Shown: positions 9,842 to 19,097, counted from the stretch's first letter. The stretch is 34,626 bases of DNA from Mediterranea sp. An20 (GCF_002160055.1 NZ_NFJV01000035.1:1-34626), one strand, 5' to 3'. Notes: generated by a model from the letters alone, not told the origin. Numbers and translations are program-made.

Positions 9842-9849
9842 TATATTTG
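9842..9849 (+). promoter_or_regulatory. -7 element TATATTTG for the M3 peptidase operon
   Basis: Exact TAnnTTTG match 31 bp before the peptidase ATG. The expected -33 position carries no clean TTTG. Confidence 0.5.
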
Positions 9850-9880
9850 CGGCTTGAATAAAAAAGAGATAAGATTCTAT

Positions 9881-11947
9881 ATGACAAACCATACCAATCC
9901 GTTCTTCGCTCCTTTCGACACGCCGCACGGCACTGTCCCTTTCGACCGCATTCGCCCGGAACACTACGAACCGGCCGTGCACGAAGGCATCCGTCGGCAA
10001 ATAGCCGAGATAGACACCATCATTTCCAACCCCGAAACGCCCACCTTTGCCAACACAATCGAAGCTTATGAGCGTTCCGGCCGCCTGCTCACCACCGTGA
10101 ACGCTGTGTTCGGCAACCTGCACAGTGCCGAAACCAACGACGAACTGGAACAGCTGGCCCAGACGCTCATGCCCCTGCTGAGCGAACACTACAACAACAT
10201 CACACTGAACGAACAGCTTTTTGCCCGCGTCAGACAAGTGTACGAGCATACGGACAAGGCGCAACTTACCCCCGAACAGCAGACGTTGCTGGAAGAAACT
10301 TATCTGAGCTTCGTGCGCAACGGTGCCGGACTGCAGGGCGAAGCACGCGACCGCTACCGTGAACTGTGCAAGGGGATGAGCCTGCTTACCCTGCAATTCG
10401 GCGAGCATTGCCTCAAGGAAACCAACAGCTACCAGTTAGTGCTGACCGACCGCGCCCAATTATCCGGCCTGCCCGAGACTATCACCGAGGCTGCCGCCGA
10501 GACTGCCCGCGAAAAGGGATTGCCCGAAGGACAGTGGGTCTTCACCCTTCAGGCTCCCAGCTATGTGCCTTTCATGCAGCATGCCGACAACCGCGACTTG
10601 CGCCGTGAACTCTATATGGCCTACTACACCAAATGCACCCATCCGGACAACGGATGCAGCAACCTGGACATTGTAAAGCAGATTGTCAACGGACACCTGG
10701 AACTGGTCCGCCTGCTGGGCTACCGCAATTATGCCGACTACGTGCTGAAACACCGCATGGCGCAAGCCAGCACCCACGTCTACCGCCTGCTGGACCAGTT
10801 GCTGGAAGCCTATACCCCCACCGCACACCGGGAAGCAGCCGAAGTGGAAGCCTTTGCCCGCGAGGAACAGGGCGACGACTTTACACTGATGCCTTGGGAC
10901 TGGAGCTATTACGCACAGAAACTGAAAGACCGCAAGTACCAGCTCAACGACGAAATGCTGCGCCCGTACTTCGAACTGAGCCGTGTCAAAGAAGGGGTAT
11001 TCGGGCTGGCCACGCGCCTCTATGGCATCACGTTCAGGAAGAACCCCGACATCCCGGTCTACCACAAAGACGTGGACGCCTACGAAGTGTATGACAAAGA
11101 CGGCTCTTTTCTGGCCATATTCTATGCCGACTTCCACCCGCGTGCCGGCAAACGGTCCGGGGCATGGATGACTTCGTACAAAGGACAATGGAAAGACCCG
11201 GCAACAGGCGAAAACAGCCGTCCGCACGTGTCGGTCGTGATGAACTTCAGCAAGCCGACGCAAGGCAAGCCTGCCCTGCTGACTTTCAGCGAGGTAGAAA
11301 CCTTCTTGCACGAATTCGGCCACAGCCTGCACGGGATGTTTGCCAACACAACCTACGAGAGCCTGAGCGGCACCAACGTCTATTGGGACTTCGTGGAGTT
11401 GCCTTCGCAATTCATGGAGAACTATGCCCGGCAGAAGGAATTCCTGCAGACCTTTGCCCGCCATTACCTGACGGATGAACCGATACCCGACGAACTGGTG
11501 CAACGCATCAACGACTCGGCCAACTTCAATGCGGCCTATGCCTGCCTGCGTCAGGTGAGCTTCGGCTTGCTGGACATGGCTTGGTACACCCGCACCGAAC
11601 CCTTCGAAGGCGACGTGGAGCAATACGAGAAACAGGCTTGGGCACGTGCCCAGGTGCTGCCTGCCGTGGAAGGCACGTGCATGAGCGTTCAGTTTTCGCA
11701 CATCTTCACCGGTGGGTACTCGGCAGGCTACTACAGCTACAAATGGGCCGAAGTGTTGGATGCCGATGCCTTCGAACTGTTCCGCCAGAAAGGCATCTTC
11801 AACACGGAGACCGCTACCTCGTTCCGCGAAAATATCCTCTCGAAAGGCGGTACGGAACATCCCATGACCCTCTACAAACGTTTCCGCGGACAAGAACCCA
11901 GCATCGATGCCCTGCTCATACGCAATGGCATCAAACCCGAAAAATAG
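9881..11947 (+). CDS. dcp: M3-family zinc metallopeptidase (dipeptidyl carboxypeptidase type)
   Basis: 688 residues, the usual length for Dcp/oligopeptidase A. The zinc site HEFGH is at 477-481 and the third ligand is probably Glu506 in DFVELPSQ. The N-terminal region (FDTPHGTVPFDRIRPEHYEPA) is the typical Dcp start, so I place the start at MTNHTNPFF rather than 165 bp upstream, where the frame runs through repeat copy A. It cleaves short peptides, releasing C-terminal dipeptides in the Dcp case. No signal peptide, so cytoplasmic or, less likely, exported by another route. First gene of a + strand run reaching the PHP phosphatase. Confidence 0.95.
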   Translation: MTNHTNPFFAPFDTPHGTVPFDRIRPEHYEPAVHEGIRRQIAEIDTIISNPETPTFANTIEAYERSGRLLTTVNAVFGNLHSAETNDELEQLAQTLMPLLSEHYNNITLNEQLFARVRQVYEHTDKAQLTPEQQTLLEETYLSFVRNGAGLQGEARDRYRELCKGMSLLTLQFGEHCLKETNSYQLVLTDRAQLSGLPETITEAAAETAREKGLPEGQWVFTLQAPSYVPFMQHADNRDLRRELYMAYYTKCTHPDNGCSNLDIVKQIVNGHLELVRLLGYRNYADYVLKHRMAQASTHVYRLLDQLLEAYTPTAHREAAEVEAFAREEQGDDFTLMPWDWSYYAQKLKDRKYQLNDEMLRPYFELSRVKEGVFGLATRLYGITFRKNPDIPVYHKDVDAYEVYDKDGSFLAIFYADFHPRAGKRSGAWMTSYKGQWKDPATGENSRPHVSVVMNFSKPTQGKPALLTFSEVETFLHEFGHSLHGMFANTTYESLSGTNVYWDFVELPSQFMENYARQKEFLQTFARHYLTDEPIPDELVQRINDSANFNAAYACLRQVSFGLLDMAWYTRTEPFEGDVEQYEKQAWARAQVLPAVEGTCMSVQFSHIFTGGYSAGYYSYKWAEVLDADAFELFRQKGIFNTETATSFRENILSKGGTEHPMTLYKRFRGQEPSIDALLIRNGIKPEK

Positions 11948-11959
11948 AAAGGAGAAAAA

Positions 11960-12451
11960 ATGAAAAAACTACTGACCCTCTTACTCTTTGCCACGTTGCT
12001 TCCACTGCTGGAAGCCTGCGACCAGGGCGATGACATCGCTGAGATATTCACGGGGAAAACATGGAAGCTGACGTATATCACCATGAACGGACAGACCGTT
12101 GACTTCTGGAACGGAGATGAGGCCGCCTACAACGAAAGCGAACGCCTACGCAGGCAGAGCGCCACATTCACCGTCACGTTTCACGGCGGCGACACGGAAT
12201 CTGTGGCAGGTGGAGAGTTTAACGCACGTGCTGTCAACCGCACGATAAACGGCCAGTGGACAGCCGACGGAGTATCACACGAACTGCGCCTGACCGACAT
12301 AAGGGCCACGGGAAGCGATACGGACGTGCTCGCCACAGCGTTCTACAACGGATTGCAGAACGCCACACGCTACGAGGGCGACAGCCAGAACCTATATATA
12401 TATTATGAAGACGGGGAAACCACCAAGTGCATGGCCTTCCACGTACAATAA
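11960..12451 (+). CDS. Small lipoprotein, DUF4847-like
   Basis: 163 residues. Signal peptide and lipobox LEAC with lipid-modified Cys20. The mature domain (FTGKTWKLTYITMNGQ, then ATFTVTFHGG, INGQWTADG, ELRLTDIRATG strands) looks like a small lipocalin-like beta-barrel and resembles the DUF4847 family of Bacteroides, which I recall beside the M3 peptidase and deaminase genes. It follows the peptidase by 12 bp. Function unknown. Confidence 0.8.
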   Translation: MKKLLTLLLFATLLPLLEACDQGDDIAEIFTGKTWKLTYITMNGQTVDFWNGDEAAYNESERLRRQSATFTVTFHGGDTESVAGGEFNARAVNRTINGQWTADGVSHELRLTDIRATGSDTDVLATAFYNGLQNATRYEGDSQNLYIYYEDGETTKCMAFHVQ

Positions 12452-12464
12452 AAAGCAACTGACT

Positions 12465-12911
12465 ATGGACAACGAATCAGCCAAAACCAAACAGGAAGCA
12501 TTAGACAAACGCTACATCCGCATGGCAGGCATCTGGGCGGAGAACTCCTACTGCAAACGCCGCCAGGTGGGCGCCCTCATCGTGAAGGATAAGATGATTA
12601 TCTCCGACGGGTACAACGGCACGCCTTCGGGATTCGAGAATGTCTGCGAGGACGAACACAATCTGACCAAGCCCTACGTGCTGCATGCCGAAGCCAACGC
12701 CATTACCAAGATAGCCCGCTCCAACAACAGCAGCGACGGCGCCACCATGTATGTCACGGCTTCACCCTGCATCGAATGTGCCAAGCTCATCATCCAGGCA
12801 GGCATTAAGCGCGTGGTTTACTCTGAAAAATACCGCTTGGAAGATGGCATCGAATTGCTGAAACGGGCTGGCATTGAAGTGGAATACGTTCCGCTGGCAA
12901 CCCATGAATAA
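12465..12911 (+). CDS. dCMP deaminase family protein
   Basis: 148 residues. Zinc-dependent cytidine/deoxycytidylate deaminase fold: HAEANAI supplies zinc ligand His74 and proton shuttle Glu76, and PCIECAK supplies Cys102 and Cys105. The early KRRQVGALIV and GYNGTPSG segments are those of dCMP deaminases (ComEB group), which make dUMP for thymidylate synthesis. The start is placed at MDNESAKTK, 13 bp after the upstream stop; a 20-residue longer frame overlaps the lipoprotein gene and looks unnatural. Confidence 0.95.
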   Translation: MDNESAKTKQEALDKRYIRMAGIWAENSYCKRRQVGALIVKDKMIISDGYNGTPSGFENVCEDEHNLTKPYVLHAEANAITKIARSNNSSDGATMYVTASPCIECAKLIIQAGIKRVVYSEKYRLEDGIELLKRAGIEVEYVPLATHE

Positions 12912-12975
12912 CAACGCCGGCCGACAGCCGCATGCCATAAACACTGAAAACAGATGAAGTAAATCACTAACTAAT

Positions 12976-14712
12976 ATGAGCAACAAAAATAATTTCCATT
13001 TCACCCCGCTTATCATTGCTGTCAGCGTGGTACTGGGTATCCTGATTGGTACCTTCTACGCCAAACATTACGGTGGCAACAAGCTGGGCATCATCAACGC
13101 TTCATCAAACAAGCTGAATGCGTTGCTGCACGTCATCGAAAACCAGTATGTAGATACCGTCAACATGACCGACCTGGTAGAAAAGACCATGCCGCAGATT
13201 CTGGCCGAACTGGACCCGCACTCCACGTACATCCCTGCCAAAGACCTGGAAGAGGTGAACTCCGAACTGGAAGGCAGCTTCAGCGGCGTGGGCATACAAT
13301 TTACCATCATGCAGGATACCATCCACGTCAACAGCATCGTGCCCGGAGGTCCGGCCGAAAAAGTGGGCATGCTTGCCGGCGACCGCATCGTGACGGTAGA
13401 CGACAGCCTCTTTGTGGGCAAAGACCTGAACAACGAACGCGCCCTGCGCACCCTGAAGGGTCCCAAAGGCAGCCAGGTGAAACTGGGCGTGAAGCGTGCC
13501 ACTGAAAAAGAATTGCTGTACTTCACCGTAGTACGGGGAGACATTCCGCAAAACACCATCGATGCTGCCTATCTGCTCGACGACAAATACGGATACATAC
13601 AGGTAAGCAAGTTCGGACGGACCTCACACGTGGAATTGCTGAGTGCCATCGCCCAGTTGAGCCATCAGGGCTGCCAGGGCTTCATTATCGACCTGCGCGA
13701 CAATACCGGCGGATACATGGATGCCGCTACCCGCATGGCCAACGAGTTTCTGCCTGCCAACAAGCTTATCGTCTATGCCGAAGGACGGAAATATCCGCGC
13801 TGGGAAGACTATGCCGACGGCACAGGATGCAGCCAGGAGGCTCCGCTCGTGGTGCTTATCAACGAGGGGTCGGCTTCGGCCAGTGAAATCTTTGCCGGAG
13901 CCATCCAGGACAACGACCGGGGCACCATCGTGGGACGGCGTTCTTTTGGCAAAGGACTGGTACAACAACCCATCGACTTCAGCGACGGTTCGGGTATCCG
14001 CCTGACCATTGCACGTTACTACACGCCGTCGGGACGCTGCATACAACGTCCGTATGACAGCGGCGACAACATGGCTTACGAAATGGACTGGATACACCGG
14101 TATGAACACGGCGAATTCTTCTCGAAAGACAGCATCAAACTGAACAAAGACCAACAGTTCTTTACCGGACTGGGACGCACTGTCTACGGAGGAGGAGGCA
14201 TCATGCCCGATGTGTTCGTTCCCCAAGATACCACCGGCATTACCTCGTGGCTGATTGAAGTAAACAACAAGGGCATTATCCTGCAATACAGCTTTGATTA
14301 CACCGACAAGAACCGGGCCAAGATGGCTGAATATACCCGGCAGGAGGACTTGCTGAAATATCTCCAAAGCCAGAACCTCATACAGCAGTTCGTGCGTTAT
14401 GCCGACCAGAAAGGAGTGAAACGCCGCAATCTGCTGATACAAAAATCGCGCAAGTTGCTCGAACGGAATCTCTACGCCTCAATCATCTACAACATGCTGG
14501 GACGCCAGGAATACATCCGCTACATCAATGAAAGCGATGCGACCGTAAAGAAAGCTGTGGAAATTTTAGAGAAGGGAGAGGCCTTTCCGCAGGCACCCGA
14601 CTCCCCAACGGAAGGAACCAAAGATGCAAACAAAGACCGAATTGCGCAAGGAGATCTCTTCACGGAAAACCCGGCTGAAATCTTCAGGCTGGCGCACGCA
14701 GCAAGTTGCTGA
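12976..14712 (+). CDS. S41-family C-terminal processing peptidase
   Basis: 578 residues. One N-terminal transmembrane anchor (about 10-29), a PDZ domain at about 90-180 (GVGIQFTI, VPGGPAEKVGMLAGDRI), then the S41 protease domain with the Ser-Lys dyad: GSASASE with probable Ser301 and SFGKG with Lys326, 25 residues apart as in Tsp. Periplasmic protease that trims or degrades envelope proteins from their C-terminus. The last 89 bases overlap the start of the 5-FCL gene in another frame. The terminal 20-30 residues are therefore probably unconstrained. Confidence 0.95.
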   Translation: MSNKNNFHFTPLIIAVSVVLGILIGTFYAKHYGGNKLGIINASSNKLNALLHVIENQYVDTVNMTDLVEKTMPQILAELDPHSTYIPAKDLEEVNSELEGSFSGVGIQFTIMQDTIHVNSIVPGGPAEKVGMLAGDRIVTVDDSLFVGKDLNNERALRTLKGPKGSQVKLGVKRATEKELLYFTVVRGDIPQNTIDAAYLLDDKYGYIQVSKFGRTSHVELLSAIAQLSHQGCQGFIIDLRDNTGGYMDAATRMANEFLPANKLIVYAEGRKYPRWEDYADGTGCSQEAPLVVLINEGSASASEIFAGAIQDNDRGTIVGRRSFGKGLVQQPIDFSDGSGIRLTIARYYTPSGRCIQRPYDSGDNMAYEMDWIHRYEHGEFFSKDSIKLNKDQQFFTGLGRTVYGGGGIMPDVFVPQDTTGITSWLIEVNNKGIILQYSFDYTDKNRAKMAEYTRQEDLLKYLQSQNLIQQFVRYADQKGVKRRNLLIQKSRKLLERNLYASIIYNMLGRQEYIRYINESDATVKKAVEILEKGEAFPQAPDSPTEGTKDANKDRIAQGDLFTENPAEIFRLAHAASC

Positions 14713-15202
14713 TGCCTTAACTGCCATCGAGGCACATCCCCGCTGGATGGCAGCACACACCGTACTGCTCTATCACTCCCTGCCGGATGAAGTGGATACG
14801 CACGACTTCATCCGCCGCTGGGCAGGGCAGAAACGCATCTTGTTGCCTGTGGTCAGAGGGGAAGATTTGGAACTGAGACCTTATACGGGCGACAATTGCC
14901 TGGCCGAAGGCGCTTTCCACATCGACGAACCTACGGGACCGGCCTTCACGGACTATGCCGCAATAGACCTTGCCATCATCCCCGGCGTGGCCTTCGACCG
15001 GCAAGGAAACCGGCTGGGACGTGGCAAAGGCTATTATGACCGCCTGCTGCCTCGCTTAGAAAATACGTATAAAATAGGACTCTGCTTCCCCTGCCAACTG
15101 GTGGACCGGATTCCTGCCGAAGCACACGATGTGAAAATGGATGAGGTGCTTTGCGGACAACCGTGTACCCCGCAAGAGAAGACAGGCAATGACAATAGAT
15201 AA
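14624..15202 (+). CDS. 5-formyltetrahydrofolate cyclo-ligase
   Basis: 192 residues. Converts 5-formyl-THF to 5,10-methenyl-THF with ATP. Typical start (MQTKTELRKEISSRKTRL) and late nucleotide/folate-binding motif GNRLGRGKGYYDR, preceded by IIPGVAFD. The family-like N-terminus begins inside the S41 gene, so the 89-bp overlap appears real and not a mis-called start. Folate one-carbon function fits the nearby dCMP deaminase, both feeding thymidylate synthesis. Confidence 0.93.
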   Translation: MQTKTELRKEISSRKTRLKSSGWRTQQVADALTAIEAHPRWMAAHTVLLYHSLPDEVDTHDFIRRWAGQKRILLPVVRGEDLELRPYTGDNCLAEGAFHIDEPTGPAFTDYAAIDLAIIPGVAFDRQGNRLGRGKGYYDRLLPRLENTYKIGLCFPCQLVDRIPAEAHDVKMDEVLCGQPCTPQEKTGNDNR

Positions 15203-15231
15203 ATGATTATTCAGGATAAAACAGAAAAACA

Positions 15232-16020
15232 ATGAAGACAAATTATCACACACATACTACCCGGTGCCTGCACGCTGTGGGCACAGATGAAGCCTACATA
15301 AAAAGTGCGCTGAAAGGAGGGTACCAAGTATTGGGATTTTCAGACCATACGCCTTGGAAATATCGTACCGACTACGTAGCAGACATGCGCATGCTGCCCG
15401 GCGAACTGCCTGGCTATGTAGAAAGCCTCCGTGCCCTACGTGAGAAATACCACGACCGGATTGATATAAAAATAGGATTGGAGTGCGAATACTTTCCGGA
15501 TTATATGCATTGGCTGAAAGAACAAATCAAACAATATCAGCTGGACTACATTATCTTCGGCAACCACTTCTATCACACAGACGAAAAATTCCCTTATTTC
15601 GGCCACCACACCGACTCACGCGACATGCTCGATTTGTACGAAGAGAGTGCCATCGAAGGCATGGAAACCGGAGTCTACTGCTGCTTGGCACACCCAGACC
15701 TGTTCATGCGCTCCTATCCCCGGTGGGACCACCACTGCTCGCTCATCAGCCGCCACATCTGCCGCACCGCTGCCCGCCTGAATATCCCCTTGGAATATAA
15801 CATCGGCTACATGGCCTACAATGAAGCCCACGGCCTGCAGACCTATCCTTGTCCTGAGTTCTGGCACATTGCCGCCAACGAAGGTTGCACAGCCATCATC
15901 GGACTGGACGCCCACAACAACGCCGACCTGGAAGACCCGACTTACTACAACCGGGCCATACAGGAACTGAAAGACTTGAAGATAAAGGTGACGGATACGC
16001 TGCGGATGAACCAATGGTAA
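15232..16020 (+). CDS. PHP-domain histidinol-phosphatase-like protein
   Basis: 262 residues. PHP metal-binding motifs in order: YHTHTTRC near the start, FSDHTPW at about 40, GLECEYFPDY at about 82, HPDLFMRS, and GLDAHNN near the end. This matches the HisJ/HisK type of histidinol-phosphatase, though PHP proteins of this class may act on other phosphates, and no other his genes are present. It follows the cyclo-ligase by 29 bp. Its stop codon directly abuts the stop of the convergent DUF721 gene. Confidence 0.88.
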   Translation: MKTNYHTHTTRCLHAVGTDEAYIKSALKGGYQVLGFSDHTPWKYRTDYVADMRMLPGELPGYVESLRALREKYHDRIDIKIGLECEYFPDYMHWLKEQIKQYQLDYIIFGNHFYHTDEKFPYFGHHTDSRDMLDLYEESAIEGMETGVYCCLAHPDLFMRSYPRWDHHCSLISRHICRTAARLNIPLEYNIGYMAYNEAHGLQTYPCPEFWHIAANEGCTAIIGLDAHNNADLEDPTYYNRAIQELKDLKIKVTDTLRMNQW

Positions 16021-16311
16021 TCAACGGAATACAATATCCGTAATCACCTGCGCCCCTACATGTTTGTTCAGATTGCGCACCAGCAGGTCACGCCCCATCA
16101 TCAGTTCCTGCCGCAAGACTGCCGAAGTGAGATGTACGTAAAGCGTCTGGTTACGTATAAAAAGCCCGTCGGTATATCCCGCAATGGTCGGGCCTACCAC
16201 TTCGGGCCAGGCATTGACCAACCGACGCTCGTTGAGCGGAGACTCCAGACTCTCCTGCCGCAGATAAGTACGGATGAGCTGACCGATGGATTGTGCATCG
16301 TTACGCTTCAT
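16021..16311 (-). CDS. DUF721 (DciA-like) protein
   Basis: 96 residues. The pattern 'NAWPEVVGPTIAGYTDGLFIRNQTLYVHLTS..LRQEL' (residues 28 to 70) is the DUF721 core. In other bacteria the family includes DciA, the ancestral loader of the DnaB helicase, and here the gene follows recF with a 4-bp ATGA overlap, consistent with a replication/repair role. Short for the family, lacking the longer N-terminal region of proteobacterial DciA. Confidence 0.88.
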   Translation of the reverse strand: MKRNDAQSIGQLIRTYLRQESLESPLNERRLVNAWPEVVGPTIAGYTDGLFIRNQTLYVHLTSAVLRQELMMGRDLLVRNLNKHVGAQVITDIVFR

Positions 16312-17429
16312 TCCCCGCCTCCTTCCTCGCCGGCGGTTTCCGTCACACGCCCGGACTCCACACGAAAGATGCGATAATCACTGCCCACCTTTTGCAGAAT
16401 ACGGTCCAAATGGCTACGGTTGGTATCTGTAATGAAGATCTGTCCAAACCCTTCGCCAGCCACGAGCTTGACAATCTGCTCCACGCGCGAAGCATCCAGT
16501 TTGTCAAACAGGTCGTCCAGCAAAAGCAAAGGCACCGTCCCTGCCGTCCGCTTCAGGAAATCAAACTGCGCCAGTTTCAATGCCACCAGATAAGTTTTGT
16601 TTTGCCCCTGCGAACCTTCTTTCTTAATGGGATAATCGCCCAACATCATCTCCAGTTCGTCTTTATGGATACCGCGCAAGGAATATCCCATGATACGGTC
16701 GCGCTCCCGGCTCTCACGCAACGTCTCCAGCAAAGGGCCACGGGCTGCATGCGACTCGTAAGAAAGCCCCACCCGCTCCCTGTCTTGCGAAATATAGGAA
16801 TAAAACGACTGGAAAATGGGAATAAACTCGCGGATAAAAGCCTCGCGCTTGCGGTAAACTACCTCACCGGATTGCGCCATCATCTCTTCCCAGACCAAAA
16901 ACAACTCCTCTTCCACGGGATGTTCGCTCTTCAGCAAAACATTGCGTTGGTTTAATGCCTTGTTGTAACGGATAAGGGCGTTCAGGTATTCCTTGTCATA
17001 CTGCGAAATCACCACATCCATGAAACGGCGACGCCCATCGCTCCCGCCCGCAATCAGTTCGGAATCGGCAGGCGATACCATCACCAAAGGGATAAAGCCG
17101 ATATGGTCGGACAGCCTTGTGTACTCCTTCTTATTACGCTTGAACTGCTTTTTCTGCCTCCGCTTCATTCCGCAATAGATTTCCTCGGGCGTACCGTCAG
17201 AATCCTCATAATAACCTTGAATCATAAAGAAATCCGCCCCATGCATTATATTCTGTGAGTCGGCAGGATTGCCTGCACTTTTGCAAAAAGACAAATAATA
17301 GACGGCATCCAGCAGGTTGGTCTTCCCCATCCCGTTCTGTCCGAAAAAACAGTTCAGTTTGGGCGAGAAAAGCAGTTCAACCTGCTCCAAATTCTTATAA
17401 TTAAGGATAGATATGCGGTTCAGTATCAT
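16308..17429 (-). CDS. recF: DNA replication and repair protein RecF
   Basis: 373 residues. SMC-like ABC ATPase that binds single-/double-strand DNA junctions and helps RecOR load RecA. Walker A GQNGMGKT at about 30-37, signature-like SQGQNKTYLVALKLAQ, Walker B PLLLLDDLFDKLD. Start at MILNRISILNYKN, the normal RecF beginning; a 19-residue longer frame has no family support. A -7 element lies about 45 bp upstream on the minus strand. Confidence 0.97.
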   Translation of the reverse strand: MILNRISILNYKNLEQVELLFSPKLNCFFGQNGMGKTNLLDAVYYLSFCKSAGNPADSQNIMHGADFFMIQGYYEDSDGTPEEIYCGMKRRQKKQFKRNKKEYTRLSDHIGFIPLVMVSPADSELIAGGSDGRRRFMDVVISQYDKEYLNALIRYNKALNQRNVLLKSEHPVEEELFLVWEEMMAQSGEVVYRKREAFIREFIPIFQSFYSYISQDRERVGLSYESHAARGPLLETLRESRERDRIMGYSLRGIHKDELEMMLGDYPIKKEGSQGQNKTYLVALKLAQFDFLKRTAGTVPLLLLDDLFDKLDASRVEQIVKLVAGEGFGQIFITDTNRSHLDRILQKVGSDYRIFRVESGRVTETAGEEGGGE

Positions 17430-17474
17430 AACAGTAATCAGATAGCACGGGAAGAAAGTCTCCCTTTTTCCGCG

Positions 17475-17482
17475 CAAAAGTA
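17475..17482 (-). promoter_or_regulatory. -7 element TACTTTTG for recF
   Basis: Minus-strand match to TAnnTTTG, 45 bp before the recF start; -33 not evident. Confidence 0.4.
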
Positions 17483-17533
17483 ACAAGAATTTCGCTGTTT
17501 TCCCCTCTATCCATGAAAAAAGATGGGTACAGA

Positions 17534-17565
17534 TTTCGCTGAAACAGAGAAAAGCACTATTTTTG
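17534..17565 (+). promoter_or_regulatory. Promoter for the TPR membrane protein gene
   Basis: TATTTTTG at 17558-17565 with a -33-like tttcg ending 19 bp upstream. The start codon is 50 bp downstream. Confidence 0.5.
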
Positions 17566-17615
17566 CGGGTCGAAATTCATATTATAAGAATAATAACAAA
17601 AAACGATACATAACA

Positions 17616-18299
17616 ATGGCAGAACAAAAGAAAACCAACGAAGCCCTCAATGTGGAAGAAGCACTCACACAGTCTGAGGCATTTCTCATCAAAAACAAAA
17701 AAGCCATCATCGGCGTGGTAGTGGCAGTTATTGTCATCGTAGCCGGCGTAACAATGTACAAACACTTCTATGCCGCACCGCGCGAAGAAAAAGCACAGGC
17801 AGCCTTGTTCAAAGGACAGGAATATTTTGAAGCCGGCTCTTTTGAAACGGCACTGAACGGCGACAGCATCGGTTATGCAGGCTTCGCAAAAGTGGCCGAC
17901 GAATTCAGCGGCACCCAAGCAGCCAACTTGGCCAAGGCTTACATGGGTATCTGCTATGCCAAACTGGGCAAGAGCCAGGAAGCCATTGAAGCCCTGAACA
18001 GCTTCAGCGGTGATGACCAAATGGTTTCTCCCGCCATTAAAGGCACTATCGGCAACTGCTACGCCCAACTGGGTGAATTGGACAAAGCTGCTTCCACACT
18101 GCTGGACGCTGCCAATCAGGCCAACAACAATACGTTAAGCCCCATCTTCCTGATGCAGGCGGGAGAAATATTGCTCAAACAGGGCAAGTATGATGAAGCC
18201 ATCCAGGCCTATACAACCATTAAAGACAAATACTTCCGTTCTTACCAGGCCATGAACATCGACCAATATATCGAGAAGGCCAAACTGATGAAGAAGTAA
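17616..18299 (+). CDS. Membrane-anchored tetratricopeptide-repeat protein
   Basis: 227 residues. A charged N-terminus, one transmembrane helix at about 30-47 ([19 protein letters not shown]), then TPR helices at about 60-225 ([58 protein letters not shown]). The layout matches YfgM-like ancillary proteins that sit near the Sec machinery or periplasmic chaperones, with TPRs outside the membrane. Start placed at MAEQKK, as upstream codons give no sensible leader. ribH follows 25 bp later and is probably co-transcribed. Confidence 0.88.
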   Translation: MAEQKKTNEALNVEEALTQSEAFLIKNKKAIIGVVVAVIVIVAGVTMYKHFYAAPREEKAQAALFKGQEYFEAGSFETALNGDSIGYAGFAKVADEFSGTQAANLAKAYMGICYAKLGKSQEAIEALNSFSGDDQMVSPAIKGTIGNCYAQLGELDKAASTLLDAANQANNNTLSPIFLMQAGEILLKQGKYDEAIQAYTTIKDKYFRSYQAMNIDQYIEKAKLMKK

Positions 18300-18324
18300 C
18301 ATATCCATTATACATATATATAAT

Positions 18325-18819
18325 ATGGCAACCGCTTACCACAACCTGTCGGAATACGACTTCCAGTCTGTCCCCGATGCTTCGAACATGAAGTTCGGCA
18401 TTGTGGTGTCAGAATGGAACTACAACATCACCGGTGCCCTGCTGCAGGGAGCCCTTGCAACGCTGAAGAAGCATGGCGCCCGCGAAGAAAACATTCGCGT
18501 GGAAACCGTACCCGGCAGTTTTGAACTGACTTTCGGCTCGGCGCAACTTATCAAACACACCGATGTGGATGCCGTTATCGCATTGGGTTGTGTAGTTCGC
18601 GGCGATACTCCGCATTTCGACTATGTATGCATGGGCGCCACAGAAGGCATTACAAAATTGAATGCAGAAGATGACGTCCCCGTCATCTACGGATTGATAA
18701 CAACCAATAACATGCAACAGGCAGAAGACCGCGCAGGCGGTCGCCTGGGCAATAAAGGTGATGAATGTGCAATTACTGCAATAAAAATGATCGATTTTAT
18801 TTGCAGATTAAAAAAATAG
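18325..18819 (+). CDS. ribH: 6,7-dimethyl-8-ribityllumazine synthase
   Basis: 164 residues. Penultimate step of riboflavin synthesis, joining 5-amino-6-ribitylaminouracil and dihydroxybutanone phosphate. Diagnostic motifs are VPGSFEL (63-69), [16 protein letters not shown] with His97 as the likely base, and [17 protein letters not shown], where the usual family form is 'LT..N..QA..R'. Its last codons carry the -33 element of the tRNA promoter. Confidence 0.97.
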   Translation: MATAYHNLSEYDFQSVPDASNMKFGIVVSEWNYNITGALLQGALATLKKHGAREENIRVETVPGSFELTFGSAQLIKHTDVDAVIALGCVVRGDTPHFDYVCMGATEGITKLNAEDDVPVIYGLITTNNMQQAEDRAGGRLGNKGDECAITAIKMIDFICRLKK

Positions 18820-18830
18820 TCGTACCTTTG
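18800..18830 (+). promoter_or_regulatory. Consensus promoter of the tRNA-Tyr/tRNA-Gly unit
   Basis: TTTG at 18800-18803, 19-bp spacer, TACCTTTG at 18823-18830: a full match to the Bacteroidetes sigma-ABfr consensus. The -33 half lies inside the 3' end of ribH. Confidence 0.85.
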
Positions 18831-18880
18831 CAGCGCAATTGAGAAACAAAGCACTTAAAGCCGAGTTCTTGAAAGCGGAC

Positions 18881-18963
18881 GGGCAAATACCAGAGTGGCC
18901 AAATGGGGCAGACTGTAAATCTGCTGGCTTATGCCTTCGGTGGTTCGAATCCATCTTTGCCCA
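18881..18963 (+). tRNA. tRNA-Tyr (anticodon GTA)
   Basis: Acceptor stem gggcaaa/tttgccc, anticodon stem gcaga/tctgc with loop ctgtaaa (GTA at 18915-18917), a long variable arm as in class II tRNA-Tyr, and a T arm with ggttcgaatcc. CCA is not encoded. Confidence 0.97.
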
Positions 18964-18972
18964 CATAAAATT

Positions 18973-19045
18973 GCGGAAGTAGCTCAGTTGATAGAGCATT
19001 AGCCTTCCAAGCTGAGGGTCGCGGGTTTGAGTCCCGTCTTCCGCT
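18973..19045 (+). tRNA. tRNA-Gly (anticodon TCC)
   Basis: Acceptor stem gcggaag/cttccgc, D arm agctcagttgatagagc, anticodon loop cttccaa (TCC at 19006-19008), T arm cgggtttgagtcccg. It lies 9 bp after tRNA-Tyr and shares its transcript. CCA is not encoded. Confidence 0.97.
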
Positions 19046-19051
19046 CTTAAT

Positions 19052-19097
19052 GAGAGCCTTGATAGTTAAGAGATTAGCTATTAAGGCTCTCTTCTTT
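19052..19097 (+). terminator. Terminator after the tRNA pair
   Basis: 14-bp stem gagagccttgatag / ctattaaggctctc with one G-T wobble, 12-nt loop, then ttctttt. Confidence 0.85.

Noticed and set aside
9716..9880. Upstream 55-codon extension of the M3 peptidase
   Set aside because: It reads through repeat copy A and the promoter, and the family N-terminus starts at 9881.
10460..11893. 477-codon antisense frame over the M3 peptidase
   Set aside because: Shadow of a GC-rich coding sequence; no family features.
13624..14442. 272-codon antisense frame over the S41 peptidase
   Set aside because: Shadow frame opposite well-conserved protease motifs.
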